From NCBI GenBank assembly GCA_023392515.1, contig JAEVYX010000095.1, positions 1 through 25,613 on the forward strand: a stretch of DNA of 25,613 nucleotides, written 5' to 3'. Within the stretch, counting starts at the first letter, position 1; each line of letters begins with the position of its first letter. Below the pieces are notes generated by a model. It did no database searches, was not told the DNA's origin, and worked only from the letters and a program-made list of their open reading frames with translations. Both the position numbers and the translations under genes were made by a program. This DNA comes from Bacillota bacterium. Lineage in GTDB: Bacteria > Bacillota > Clostridia > Christensenellales > Aristaeellaceae. Positions 7,601 to 13,950 of the stretch are shown here, in pieces.

Positions 7601-8952
7601 CCTCCATAATAAAATCCAAGAATTTGATCATAAGTGTAACCCAAGCGGCCCATCTGCATGGCGCCCCGCTGGCTCAACCCTACACCATGGCCGTAACGCC
7701 GCGCAGCCAATATAAAGTTGCTGTTCGATTTGGTAACTGTCCAAAGTTCATTTTGGCTTAAGCTGATACTCATGCCCAGCATGGATTCCAGTTCGCTAAA
7801 TATATCGCAAGTGACTGTCGCTGCCACTTCAACTGTAGATCCTGCATTGGTCAGGGTACGTACAGTCAAACCAAAGTCCATTTTTGTATAAAGACGACTG
7901 GGTTCGCCATATTTGGGCGTATGAGGCGTGATGCTGTTTACCTTGAGCACTTTTACCACCGATGTTGTGCCCTGATACCCCATGCTTTTTACTTTAGCAG
8001 CCGCTTTGGATGTTAGCAGAGCCATCAAGCTTGCGTTTTGGCTGCCACTGGTTCCATCCCCATAAACAGTTGCTGTCTTTTTCACAGAATCGGGGTTCGC
8101 CAGATCAAACGGATCATCCTTCACGGATAAATACTCATATCCAGACCCGCCCCATATGTTTTTGCTGGATTCCGTTTGACCGCCGTTGGACGCTGTATAA
8201 TAGGTGCCTGTTAGGCCTCCACCATTTGTGACCACAATGCCCTTGGTACCGTCCACGGCCGCTTTGCAATTTGCATTACCGCTGGGTGTACCACGATACA
8301 CCTGGTCATTGGTAGTATCCACCACATCATACAGGGAGCCTGAACGGCTTTGCATCTTTTTCAGCGTATAGGTTCTTGCTGCAACTGCCTGAGCTTTCAG
8401 CGCTTCGATATGAGCACTGTTGCCCATTTCGTAAGGCAATACGCCATACAAATACGTTTCGATAAAAATGTTTGCGATGACAAAAGGTCTATATTGAATA
8501 CTGCCCATATCCGATGTGAAGCGTAGGTCACCAGGATAAGGGTTGGAAGGATTGTTTGACTCGGCAATTTGAATTCCATTGGTTCCGCTTGTATTATGGC
8601 GGCGCAGGACAAATTCCTTTCCCATGTTCAAGGTTGTGCCGCCCTTTACCAAGGTGTACACGCCGGTGCCTGGATTAAAGTTAACAGTGACTTTTTCGCC
8701 ATTGCTCAAGGCCTGACTGGCTAATCCATTGATGCTGTAACTCCCATTGACCGTAAGGTTGAACGTATTTGGATAACCAAGGGAAGACAAATACACCCGA
8801 ACCATCCCATTGGTGGTGGTGCTCAAGGTTGTAAGCGGTGCGGAAACCACGTTTACTGATTCCCCTATGGCTGCCTGTGTTAACAAAAAAATAACTATAC
8901 AAATGAAAAAGCTCAAATACCGCAGTTTTCGTGGTTTTCCCATACCGGTCAT
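4624..8952 (-). CDS. Secreted SpoIID/LytB-domain protein with eleven SH3b repeats
   Basis: This 1442-residue secreted cell-wall protein starts with a signal peptide or membrane anchor (about 11-29, FFICIVIFLLTQAAIG). A small beta-rich region follows (about 45-120), then a SpoIID domain at about 150-460. The SpoIID domain shows VLPYEM with Glu175, which aligns with the catalytic Glu of SpoIID lytic transglycosylases. It also has the EALKAQAVAARTY motif (183-195), ASNGGQTESS (254-263) and GHGVGLSQRGAMQMG (421-435). SpoIID cleaves glycan strands lacking stem peptides during engulfment. From about 494 to the end there are eleven SH3b domains, some joined by Pro/Thr-rich linkers. Ordinary SpoIID is about 330-350 residues, so most of this protein is wall-binding. 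No LPXTG sorting signal ends it. The start at 8952 has GAGGAGG 7 bases upstream. A role in vegetative wall remodelling or in sporulation is equally possible. Confidence 0.9.
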   Translation of the reverse strand: MTGMGKPRKLRYLSFFICIVIFLLTQAAIGESVNVVSAPLTTLSTTTNGMVRVYLSSLGYPNTFNLTVNGSYSINGLASQALSNGEKVTVNFNPGTGVYTLVKGGTTLNMGKEFVLRRHNTSGTNGIQIAESNNPSNPYPGDLRFTSDMGSIQYRPFVIANIFIETYLYGVLPYEMGNSAHIEALKAQAVAARTYTLKKMQSRSGSLYDVVDTTNDQVYRGTPSGNANCKAAVDGTKGIVVTNGGGLTGTYYTASNGGQTESSKNIWGGSGYEYLSVKDDPFDLANPDSVKKTATVYGDGTSGSQNASLMALLTSKAAAKVKSMGYQGTTSVVKVLKVNSITPHTPKYGEPSRLYTKMDFGLTVRTLTNAGSTVEVAATVTCDIFSELESMLGMSISLSQNELWTVTKSNSNFILAARRYGHGVGLSQRGAMQMGRLGYTYDQILGFYYGGCKRIQHNFTNTILSAISSGTPQEETTVETPADLDQSDAPATAVVELVNASDLLGIRASASLTAAVIGGVPHGVPVEVWAVNGDWSFIQYGGIKGYVQTSALNISGTAPETTDKTPTQVSGYAVVTASNYLNLRAEGIAGATIVGTAPSGAILSVFSKANQWAYIQYGAIIAYASTDFLSFSDTYPAKTSDPVNNNAVVTLPGGTGTVNMRSSASTNAEVLKTLNHGTNVTVLRNDGTWCRVQYQSTVGYIVSDYLVFTGEPGDPTEEEPPLGEGEVEAVVSGTSGSLNLRETPSLEGTILLNIPEGESVVVTEKGDPFCAVRYEGVSGFAMKQYLVFAGEELPEEEPVITAKAQVTTQSGSLNMRTQGKTGSTILCTIPQYTVIDVITKGDTWSRVKYAGYDGYVMTSFLTFITDANTPAPTQDPNTNLAQVTTLSGSLNLRKSASSGATILTTIPKGEKVTVLEKGSTWCKVIYLGKTGYVMTQYLTFLEPTPTPSPTPTPTPTPDPSVSTEPPAQSTTPPPTATPAPSTAIVNTQSGSLNLRATQGGSIIGRIPMAATVSVQEKGDTWSKVTYGGQTGYVMTVYLKFPSDGTPTPVPGTITVAYVNTTSGSLNLRSEGKPGAQILSRIPQYAEVNLLEKGVTWSKVSYGGQTGYVMTSYLGFRSVTPTPTPPPSSTPTPTPTPSDSQGGSTPSPSPSASIAPTATPEPLAWVNTSSGSLNLRESAVSGSRILLTIPQYSRVTLLEKGTSWCKVAYGGKTGYVMSQYLAFTEAPPSGDGSTQNAWVYTSSGSLNLRLKPDSSANIVCTIPRLSPVTVYSKGSTWSNVSYNGMTGYAMTKYLAFLKPTELAAAAVASPAADNTVTGGTGDTAQTDTSSSTPAQQTDTTPPALTETDTTEQAPAANPEVSLPEQPVLDPTMVSVENEVAIINPVNSSLNLREACSETATLIMEMPKGETLTVTMRGETWCKVRYLDKEGYCMTQYMIFPNDE
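4639..7473 (-). repeat. Eleven tandem SH3b domains encoded within the SpoIID gene
   Basis: The repeats occupy residues of roughly 494-554, 572-632, 646-709, 727-789, 802-864, 879-941, 983-1041, 1054-1116, 1161-1223, 1235-1297 and 1377-1438. Each runs through a shared frame: SGSLNLR near the start, a TIP or similar turn, EKGxTWxKVxYxGxTGYVM, and a final YLxF. Repeats 5-10 are most alike; repeats 1-3 and 11 are more diverged. Pro/Thr linkers lie at 943-959, 1119-1137 and 1144-1160, and a long acidic, Thr-rich linker at 1298-1376 separates the last repeat. Bacterial SH3b domains usually bind peptidoglycan. Confidence 0.9.
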
Positions 8953-9075
8953 TGCATATCCTCCTCAAAGCCACCAGATACCAATTGGCCAGATTCGGCA
9001 ACCTACGCCATTTATCCTTCTGCGTATCAATGAAATAAATGCACACAGCAACTTCATACTTTTGTAACTTATTGC

Positions 9076-9105
9076 ATTGTAGCATACCAAACCCTGCATT
9101 GTCTA
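9076..9105 (-). promoter_or_regulatory. Candidate sigma-A promoter for the SpoIID-SH3b gene
   Basis: On the minus strand TAGACA (9105-9100) and TACAAT (9081-9076) are 18 bases apart. Each matches consensus at five of six positions, and TGC before the -10 makes an extended -10. It lies just beyond the ferredoxin terminator and would give a leader of about 115 bases before the ATG at 8952. I saw no known riboswitch in that leader. Confidence 0.5.
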
Positions 9106-9117
9106 CACATTACTTGT

Positions 9118-9155
9118 AAAAAGAAAACCCTTTGCCAATTCGGCAAAGGGTTTTC
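9118..9155 (-). terminator. Rho-independent terminator of the ferredoxin gene
   Basis: A long perfect stem (9124-9136 with 9142-9154, core CCCTTTGCC/GGCAAAGGG) has a 5-base loop. On the minus strand it is followed by CTTTTT (9123-9118). It starts 17 bases after the ferredoxin stop codon and separates that gene from the SpoIID-SH3b gene. Confidence 0.88.
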
Positions 9156-9171
9156 AAAATGGAAATATTCC

Positions 9172-9342
9172 TTATTCTTGGGCAGGAGCGCCAACCGGGC
9201 AAACTTCAGCGCAAGCTCCACATTCAATGCATTTTTCAGGATCGATTTCATACTTGCCATCGCCTTCAGAAATCGCCTGAACGGGGCATTCTGCTTCACA
9301 GGCACCGCAGCTGATGCATTCTTCGGAAATTTTGTATGCCAT
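9172..9342 (-). CDS. 2[4Fe-4S] clostridial-type ferredoxin
   Basis: This 56-residue protein is a classic small bacterial ferredoxin, a cytoplasmic low-potential electron carrier. It has two cluster motifs, CISCGACEAECP (Cys 9, 12, 15, 19) and CIECGACAEVCP (Cys 38, 41, 44, 48), and the usual acidic character. The length is typical for Clostridia (55-56 residues). The ATG at 9342 has a very strong site, GAGGAGGTG, 8 bases upstream. It is a single-gene unit with its own promoter (9405-9433) and terminator (9118-9155). Partners such as pyruvate:ferredoxin oxidoreductase or a hydrogenase are not in the window. A longer frame overlapping this locus on the same strand is not coding. Confidence 0.97.
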   Translation of the reverse strand: MAYKISEECISCGACEAECPVQAISEGDGKYEIDPEKCIECGACAEVCPVGAPAQE

Positions 9343-9404
9343 GGTGGTTTCACCTCCTCATATACGTCTCAATTGCATATATAGGCTATCATTCAGCCTT
9401 GTCT

Positions 9405-9433
9405 ATCATACCATGGGGTTGTGGCAAATGCAA
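9405..9433 (-). promoter_or_regulatory. Probable promoter of the ferredoxin gene
   Basis: On the minus strand TATGAT (9410-9405) is a five-of-six -10 with an upstream TG (extended -10). A weak -35, TTGCAT (9433-9428), sits 17 bases upstream. The predicted leader is about 55 bases. The stretch between here and the ricT stop codon (9434-9516) shows no gene and no clear terminator. Confidence 0.5.
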
Positions 9434-9516
9434 GAAAAAACCAGAGAAATACAGCTGCATAAAGTCAAAGGTTCGAAAAGTTTCCTCGCAAAATATCACT
9501 CTGCCGAGCGCTTGAC

Positions 9517-10731
9517 TTACTGTACATCGGGCTTCTCAGAAGGCTTTGGCATCTCGTCTTCCAGGTCCAACGCCTGCGCTTCATCATCGCTTGCCTCGGA
9601 AAAAATCAATTCATCATCCTCTTCATCATCCTGTGTCAGATCAAAGATTTCCTCATCCATACCATCCGGAGATAGCAGATCGTCCATCTTTACGTCTTCC
9701 TGGCGGGTGGCTTCCTTCATGGCGTTGGCCACTGCCTGCTGCCAGGGGGATGAAGAAGGTTTGCTTTCCGCCTTTACGGCAGCTTTTGCAGGCTGATGCG
9801 GCTTTTTCTCTTGCCGCTGCGCCTGCTCTTTTACCTTAGGGGCTCCAACTTCCTTTTCATCGGGGTTGGGTTCAGCCGATTGTGAAGCCGGTGAAGGCGC
9901 ATAATCTGCCGCTTGGGCATTGGGAGTGGCCCGTTGAACATTCTCCATGGGATAATCCTTCAGTTCGCTGGAATCCCCTTTTTGTATGCGCACCTTAACC
10001 GTTTCCTTAATCACGTTGATGTCCCATACTACACCGCGCCCATCGGGCACAATCACTTCTTTTCCGACTTTGGGCATGCGTTTGCGGGTTTGCTCATAGT
10101 GATCCTGCTCATATTTCAGGCAGCACATAAGACGGCCGCAGACACCGGAAATCTTAGTGGGGTTCAATGACAAGTTTTGTTCCTTGGCCATTTTAATGGA
10201 GACAGGCTGAAAATCCCCCAAAAAGCTGCCGCAGCAGATAGGACGGCCACAGGGACCCAGGCCTCCTAGCATTTTAGCTTCATCCCGAACACCGATTTGG
10301 CGAAGCTCTATGCGTGTCTTGAATACGGAAGCCAGGTCCTTGACCAGGGATCTGAAATCGACCCGGCCGTTTGCGGTGAAATAAAACAGTATTTTGGAAT
10401 TATCAAAGGTGTATTCCACGCTGACCAGCTTCATGTCCAGTTTATGCTCAAGAATCTTTTTCTGACAAACGGCATAAGCTTCTTTTTCACTTTTCTCGTT
10501 ATCTTTTGCGTGCTGCACGTCTTCCGCCGTTGCAATGCGGATCACTTGCTTTAGGGGCAGAATAATCTGATCATCATCAATCTGCCGTACCCCTGTAACT
10601 ACTTCCCCAAATTCAACCCCCCGCACGGTCTCCACAATAACCGAATCTCCAGCGGTTGGCCATAAAGTACCGGGATCAAAAAAATAGAGCTTGCCCGCGT
10701 TTTTAAAACGGACACCGATTACTGTCGCCAT
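9517..10731 (-). CDS. ricT: RicT (YaaT), PSP1-domain protein with a long acidic tail
   Basis: This 404-residue protein is the RicT/YaaT PSP1-domain protein. In B. subtilis RicT joins RicA and RicF in an Fe-S complex that supports mRNA maturation by RNase Y and affects sporulation, competence and biofilm formation. The core (about 1-270) carries the diagnostic cysteines CGRPICC (161-167) and CGRLMCC (198-204), the expected Fe-S ligands. The region from about 280 on is unusual: a Pro/Ala/Lys/Glu-rich stretch, then a strongly acidic end (for example DDEEDDELIF). It adds about 120 residues to the B. subtilis length. The ATG at 10731 has GGAGGAAA upstream and overlaps the holB end by 13 bases, so the two genes are likely translationally coupled. 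RicA and RicF are not in the window. Confidence 0.92.
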   Translation of the reverse strand: MATVIGVRFKNAGKLYFFDPGTLWPTAGDSVIVETVRGVEFGEVVTGVRQIDDDQIILPLKQVIRIATAEDVQHAKDNEKSEKEAYAVCQKKILEHKLDMKLVSVEYTFDNSKILFYFTANGRVDFRSLVKDLASVFKTRIELRQIGVRDEAKMLGGLGPCGRPICCGSFLGDFQPVSIKMAKEQNLSLNPTKISGVCGRLMCCLKYEQDHYEQTRKRMPKVGKEVIVPDGRGVVWDINVIKETVKVRIQKGDSSELKDYPMENVQRATPNAQAADYAPSPASQSAEPNPDEKEVGAPKVKEQAQRQEKKPHQPAKAAVKAESKPSSSPWQQAVANAMKEATRQEDVKMDDLLSPDGMDEEIFDLTQDDEEDDELIFSEASDDEAQALDLEDEMPKPSEKPDVQ

Positions 10732-11744
10732 TTTTTGCTTTCCTCCGTTATCGTAAGCAGCAGCTGTTCCAAAGCCGCCTGCCAATTCATCTGGTTTCCC
10801 CTTTGCCTCCTGGTTAAAAAAACCGCCTCCAGAATATGCTCAAGGGAATCTATGGGGGCACCGTGCCCCGCACTCTGCCATAAAGGCGGATATTCCTTTA
10901 ACATATCAGGATCAAATTGTCCAAGACGCACCAATAATACTTCACGCGCCATGTGTTCCATCAGGTTCAAAAAATGTTCCGCCTGGTCTTTTTCTTCCTT
11001 CATGGCATTGCTGATTGCCAATATATCCTGCGGTCCTCGCATGGAGAAGACGGTCTGCATGATTTGGCGCCGCCTTTGACTGTATTGACCTTCCTGCGCC
11101 ATGTTAAGCGCCGCGCCAATACTCCCGCCGCTTTGCAGTGCAAGGATTCTGGCTAAATCCCGTTCTATTCCCTTTTTGTGCAGCGCAATTTCCACCTGTT
11201 CATCCGTCCAGGGGGAAACCCGCATCAAACGGCACCGGGACACAATGGTCGGCAATAGCCTTGCCGCATCATCTGCAATTAAAAGAAAAACCGTTTCTTC
11301 ATTAGGTTCTTCCAGCGTTTTCAGAAGGCAATTCTGGGCCTGCGGCGTCATTTTTTCCGCGTTTTCAATGATGATGATTCGTTTTCCGCCTTCGTAGGTA
11401 TGTTCACCCGACAGACGTATCGCCTCACGGATCGGATCAATGCCGATGGATTTTTCTCCCTTGATGCACAGTACGTCGGGGTGGGTTCCATCCAGGTACC
11501 GGACGCAGGGAGGGCAATGACCACAAGGCTTATCCTTGCCCTTGCAAAGAAGGGTCTGGCCACATAAGCGGGCAAGGGTTTTCTTCCCAACGCCTGAAGG
11601 ACCGGCGAATAAATAAGCATGCACTGGGTTTTGAGATATAAAATCCCGTTTTAATGCATGGAAAATCGCGCCCTGCTGATTGAAATCATTTAGCCCGGGC
11701 GCGTCTTCTCCTGCAAGGCGGGATAAATCGGCCAATTCAAACAA
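10719..11744 (-). CDS. holB: DNA polymerase III delta' subunit (clamp loader)
   Basis: This AAA+ protein of about 341 residues is the delta' subunit that helps load the beta sliding clamp onto DNA. Motifs are a Walker A (GPSGVGKKT, 48-56), a four-Cys zinc module (C67, C74, C77, C80), a Walker-B-like IIIIENAEKM (123-132), LLKTLEEP (140-147) and the SRC motif (169-171). In E. coli delta' the P-loop is not functional; here it looks intact, as in many Bacillota. The start is uncertain by three codons: a TTG at 11744 sits directly after AGGAAAGG, and another TTG at 11735 has a more usual 9-base gap. It lies 23 bases after darA and overlaps ricT, the same order as in B. subtilis once yaaR is left out. 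Confidence 0.93.
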   Translation of the reverse strand: MFELADLSRLAGEDAPGLNDFNQQGAIFHALKRDFISQNPVHAYLFAGPSGVGKKTLARLCGQTLLCKGKDKPCGHCPPCVRYLDGTHPDVLCIKGEKSIGIDPIREAIRLSGEHTYEGGKRIIIIENAEKMTPQAQNCLLKTLEEPNEETVFLLIADDAARLLPTIVSRCRLMRVSPWTDEQVEIALHKKGIERDLARILALQSGGSIGAALNMAQEGQYSQRRRQIMQTVFSMRGPQDILAISNAMKEEKDQAEHFLNLMEHMAREVLLVRLGQFDPDMLKEYPPLWQSAGHGAPIDSLEHILEAVFLTRRQRGNQMNWQAALEQLLLTITEESKKWRQ

Positions 11745-11767
11745 CCTTTCCTGCTGGGGCCGGCCGC

Positions 11768-12097
11768 CTACAGCTTCACAAACTGATCTACCGTTAGCAC
11801 AAAGATGGTGGCGCCGCCCACCATGACCTCAATCGGATAGGGAGAATATACACCGGACACACCGGCCATGGAGGTTGGAGAGGTAGCAATTTGCTTGCGG
11901 CTTTTGCATATTTTTTCGATGACTGCCATAGCAGCATCAAATCGGTCATTCTCCACACCAACCAGCAAGGTGGTGTTTCCTGCCCGCAAAAATCCGCCGG
12001 TGGTGGCCAGTTTGGTGACGCCGAACCCGTCGCTCATCAGCTGGCTGATCAGACGGGAGGCATCCTCATCTTGAACGATCGCCACGATCAATTTCAT
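11768..12097 (-). CDS. darA: Cyclic di-AMP receptor DarA (YaaQ/PstA family)
   Basis: This 109-residue PII-like protein binds the second messenger c-di-AMP as a trimer. Its start, MKLIVAIVQDEDASRLISQL, and the segment TTGGFLRAGNTTLLVGV (33-49) are family signatures, and the length equals that of the B. subtilis protein. DarA's downstream target is not established in most species. AGGAGG lies 7 bases before the ATG at 12097, which rules out the longer upstream frame. It heads a darA-holB-ricT operon with its own sigma-A promoter. In B. subtilis the same operon begins with tmk and includes yaaR; both are absent here, and an ABC exporter lies upstream. Confidence 0.95.
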   Translation of the reverse strand: MKLIVAIVQDEDASRLISQLMSDGFGVTKLATTGGFLRAGNTTLLVGVENDRFDAAMAVIEKICKSRKQIATSPTSMAGVSGVYSPYPIEVMVGGATIFVLTVDQFVKL

Positions 12098-12151
12098 GGT
12101 GCGACCTCCTTCTGGAATGAAGATATTGTTCCACCGCTTCATCCTGTGTTT

Positions 12152-12180
12152 ATTATAAAGCATCCAGCGAAAAAAATCAA
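12152..12180 (-). promoter_or_regulatory. Sigma-A promoter of the darA-holB-ricT operon
   Basis: On the minus strand TTGATT (12180-12175) and a perfect TATAAT (12157-12152) are separated by 17 bases. The start of transcription would be near 12145, about 48 bases before the darA ATG. It lies only about 20 bases past the stop of the upstream ABC gene, with no terminator between, so readthrough from the exporter operon is possible. Confidence 0.7.
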
Positions 12181-12199
12181 TGAAGCCTTGTTTTACATG

Positions 12200-13948
12200 C
12201 TATTGGACGATTCCCTTAACAGAAGCAAACTGACTGTTATAGAGATTGGCATAGAAACCTTGCTTTTCAAGAAGTGCACGATGTGTCCCCTGCTCAATGA
12301 TATGGCCTTTATCCATAACCAAAATCATATCGGCCTCTTGAATGGTGGACAAACGATGAGCCACAATAAAGCTTGTCCGCCCTTCCATCATTCGGGCAAA
12401 AGCCCGCTGTACCTTTATTTCCGTACGCGTGTCAATAGAGGAAGTGGCTTCGTCCAAAATGAGCATTGGTGGGTCGAGCAGCATGACTCTGGCAATGCAA
12501 AGAAGTTGTTTTTGACCTTGGGAAAGGTTATCTCCGTTTTCAGAAATAATTGTATCATATCCGTTTTCCAAACGGCTGATAAAGCCATGGGCGTGGGCAG
12601 CCTTAGCCGCGGTCATTACTTCTTCCAAGGTGGCTTCCGGTCTCCCATAGGCTATATTCTCACGAATAGTTGCTTGGGTCAGCCAAGTTTCCTGGAGTAC
12701 CATGCCAAATTGGACTCTGAGGTTTTTTCGTGGAATAGACTGAATATTGATTCCATCGACAGCGATCAAACCGCTGTCTATATCATAAAACCGCATGAGC
12801 AGATTGATAAGCGTCGTTTTGCCACAGCCGGTCGGACCTACGATGGCAATTCGCTGTCCAGGGCGAACCTTCAAAGAAAACCTTTCGATAAGCGGACGAT
12901 CCTTTTCGTAGCGGAAGGATACATCCGTTATGTCAACTTGACCTTTTACGCGCACAGGATTACCGTTCTCCTGCTCTTCAGGTTCTTCCTGGGCATCCAA
13001 GGTTTCAAAAACGCGACGTGCGGAAGAATAGGCTGTTTGAAGCTGAGCCAATATGGCAGTTACATCGTTAAAAGGTTTTGTATATTGATTGGCATAGCTC
13101 AAAAAACTGGAAAGCTGGCCCACACTGACACCGCCTGAAATTGCGCTGAGGGCCCCAGCCACGCCAACCGCAGCATACACGAGACCATTTACGAACCTTG
13201 TCAACGGATTTGTAAATGCGGGGTAGATTTGTGCTTTTAGCCCCCAGGGATAAAGCTTGCGGTTTAGTGATTCGAAGGTATTTATCGATTGCGCCTCATG
13301 GCCAAAGGTTTTTACGATTTTTTGTCCGCCTAACATTTCCGCCAAGTAGCCGCTCAGTTCGCCTTGAATCTTTGTCTGCTCAAAAAAGGTATTGTGAGTC
13401 CTTTTTGCAATAAAAGCGGCAATTAGTAAAGAAATTGGCGTGAGTGCAACTACAACCAACGCGATCACGATGTTAATGGACAACATGATGCCAAGCGTCC
13501 CCAAGATCATCACCACACCTGTAAACAGCTGGGTGAAGCCCTGGAGCAGCCCGTCAGATACCAGATCAATGTCGTTTACAATACGGTTTAACATATCTCC
13601 ATGCGCATGGCTGTCGATATACCGGATCGGAACACGCAGAAGCTTAAGAAACACATCTTTTCGAAGGTTGCAGACAGTAAGCTGTGCAGCCTTGTTGGTG
13701 CATAGGGCCATCAGCCATTGAAAGAACGCTCCCGCAGCAATCGTTAAAAGAAGCACTAACAACATTCGGGCGACTGCAGCAAAATCCACTTGTTCTTCGG
13801 CTATGATGCCATCAATAGCCTTCCCCATCAATACTGGACCTAGCAGGATCATAGCTACATGAACCAGTGCGAAAAGAAGCGCACCCGCCAAATAGCCGCT
13901 ATAAGGTTTGGCATATTGCAGCAGCCTTTTTACAAGATGCTTGTTCAT
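12200..13948 (-). CDS. ABC exporter half-transporter, catalytically competent subunit (BmrD/YheH-like)
   Basis: This 582-residue type I exporter has an N-terminal transmembrane domain (about 15-310, six helices) and a C-terminal ATPase domain. Walker A is GPTGCGKTT (371-379), the signature is the variant LSQGQ (475-479), Walker B is MLILDE with catalytic Glu500, and the switch His is His531 (VAHRLSTI). All residues for hydrolysis are present. The LSQGQ variant is typical of the BmrD/YheH/TM288 side of heterodimeric multidrug exporters. The ATG at 13948 follows GGAGGAGG, two bases after the stop of the partner gene, so the two are co-translated. Substrate is unknown; multidrug or lipid export is a family-level guess. 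Confidence 0.92.
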   Translation of the reverse strand: MNKHLVKRLLQYAKPYSGYLAGALLFALVHVAMILLGPVLMGKAIDGIIAEEQVDFAAVARMLLVLLLTIAAGAFFQWLMALCTNKAAQLTVCNLRKDVFLKLLRVPIRYIDSHAHGDMLNRIVNDIDLVSDGLLQGFTQLFTGVVMILGTLGIMLSINIVIALVVVALTPISLLIAAFIAKRTHNTFFEQTKIQGELSGYLAEMLGGQKIVKTFGHEAQSINTFESLNRKLYPWGLKAQIYPAFTNPLTRFVNGLVYAAVGVAGALSAISGGVSVGQLSSFLSYANQYTKPFNDVTAILAQLQTAYSSARRVFETLDAQEEPEEQENGNPVRVKGQVDITDVSFRYEKDRPLIERFSLKVRPGQRIAIVGPTGCGKTTLINLLMRFYDIDSGLIAVDGINIQSIPRKNLRVQFGMVLQETWLTQATIRENIAYGRPEATLEEVMTAAKAAHAHGFISRLENGYDTIISENGDNLSQGQKQLLCIARVMLLDPPMLILDEATSSIDTRTEIKVQRAFARMMEGRTSFIVAHRLSTIQEADMILVMDKGHIIEQGTHRALLEKQGFYANLYNSQFASVKGIVQ

Positions 13949-13950
13949 TT

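Noticed and set aside
9069..9353. 94-residue minus-strand frame over the ferredoxin locus
   Set aside because: It is in another frame from the 56-residue ferredoxin, which has all eight cluster cysteines and a strong ribosome-binding site; it also runs through the terminator.
9434..9516. Possible terminator after ricT
   Set aside because: There is a T-run on the minus strand but no convincing stem before it.
11891..13138. 415-residue plus-strand open frame across darA, the intergenic gap and the ABC gene
   Set aside because: It is antisense to two clear genes and to the darA promoter, and its protein has no recognisable domain.
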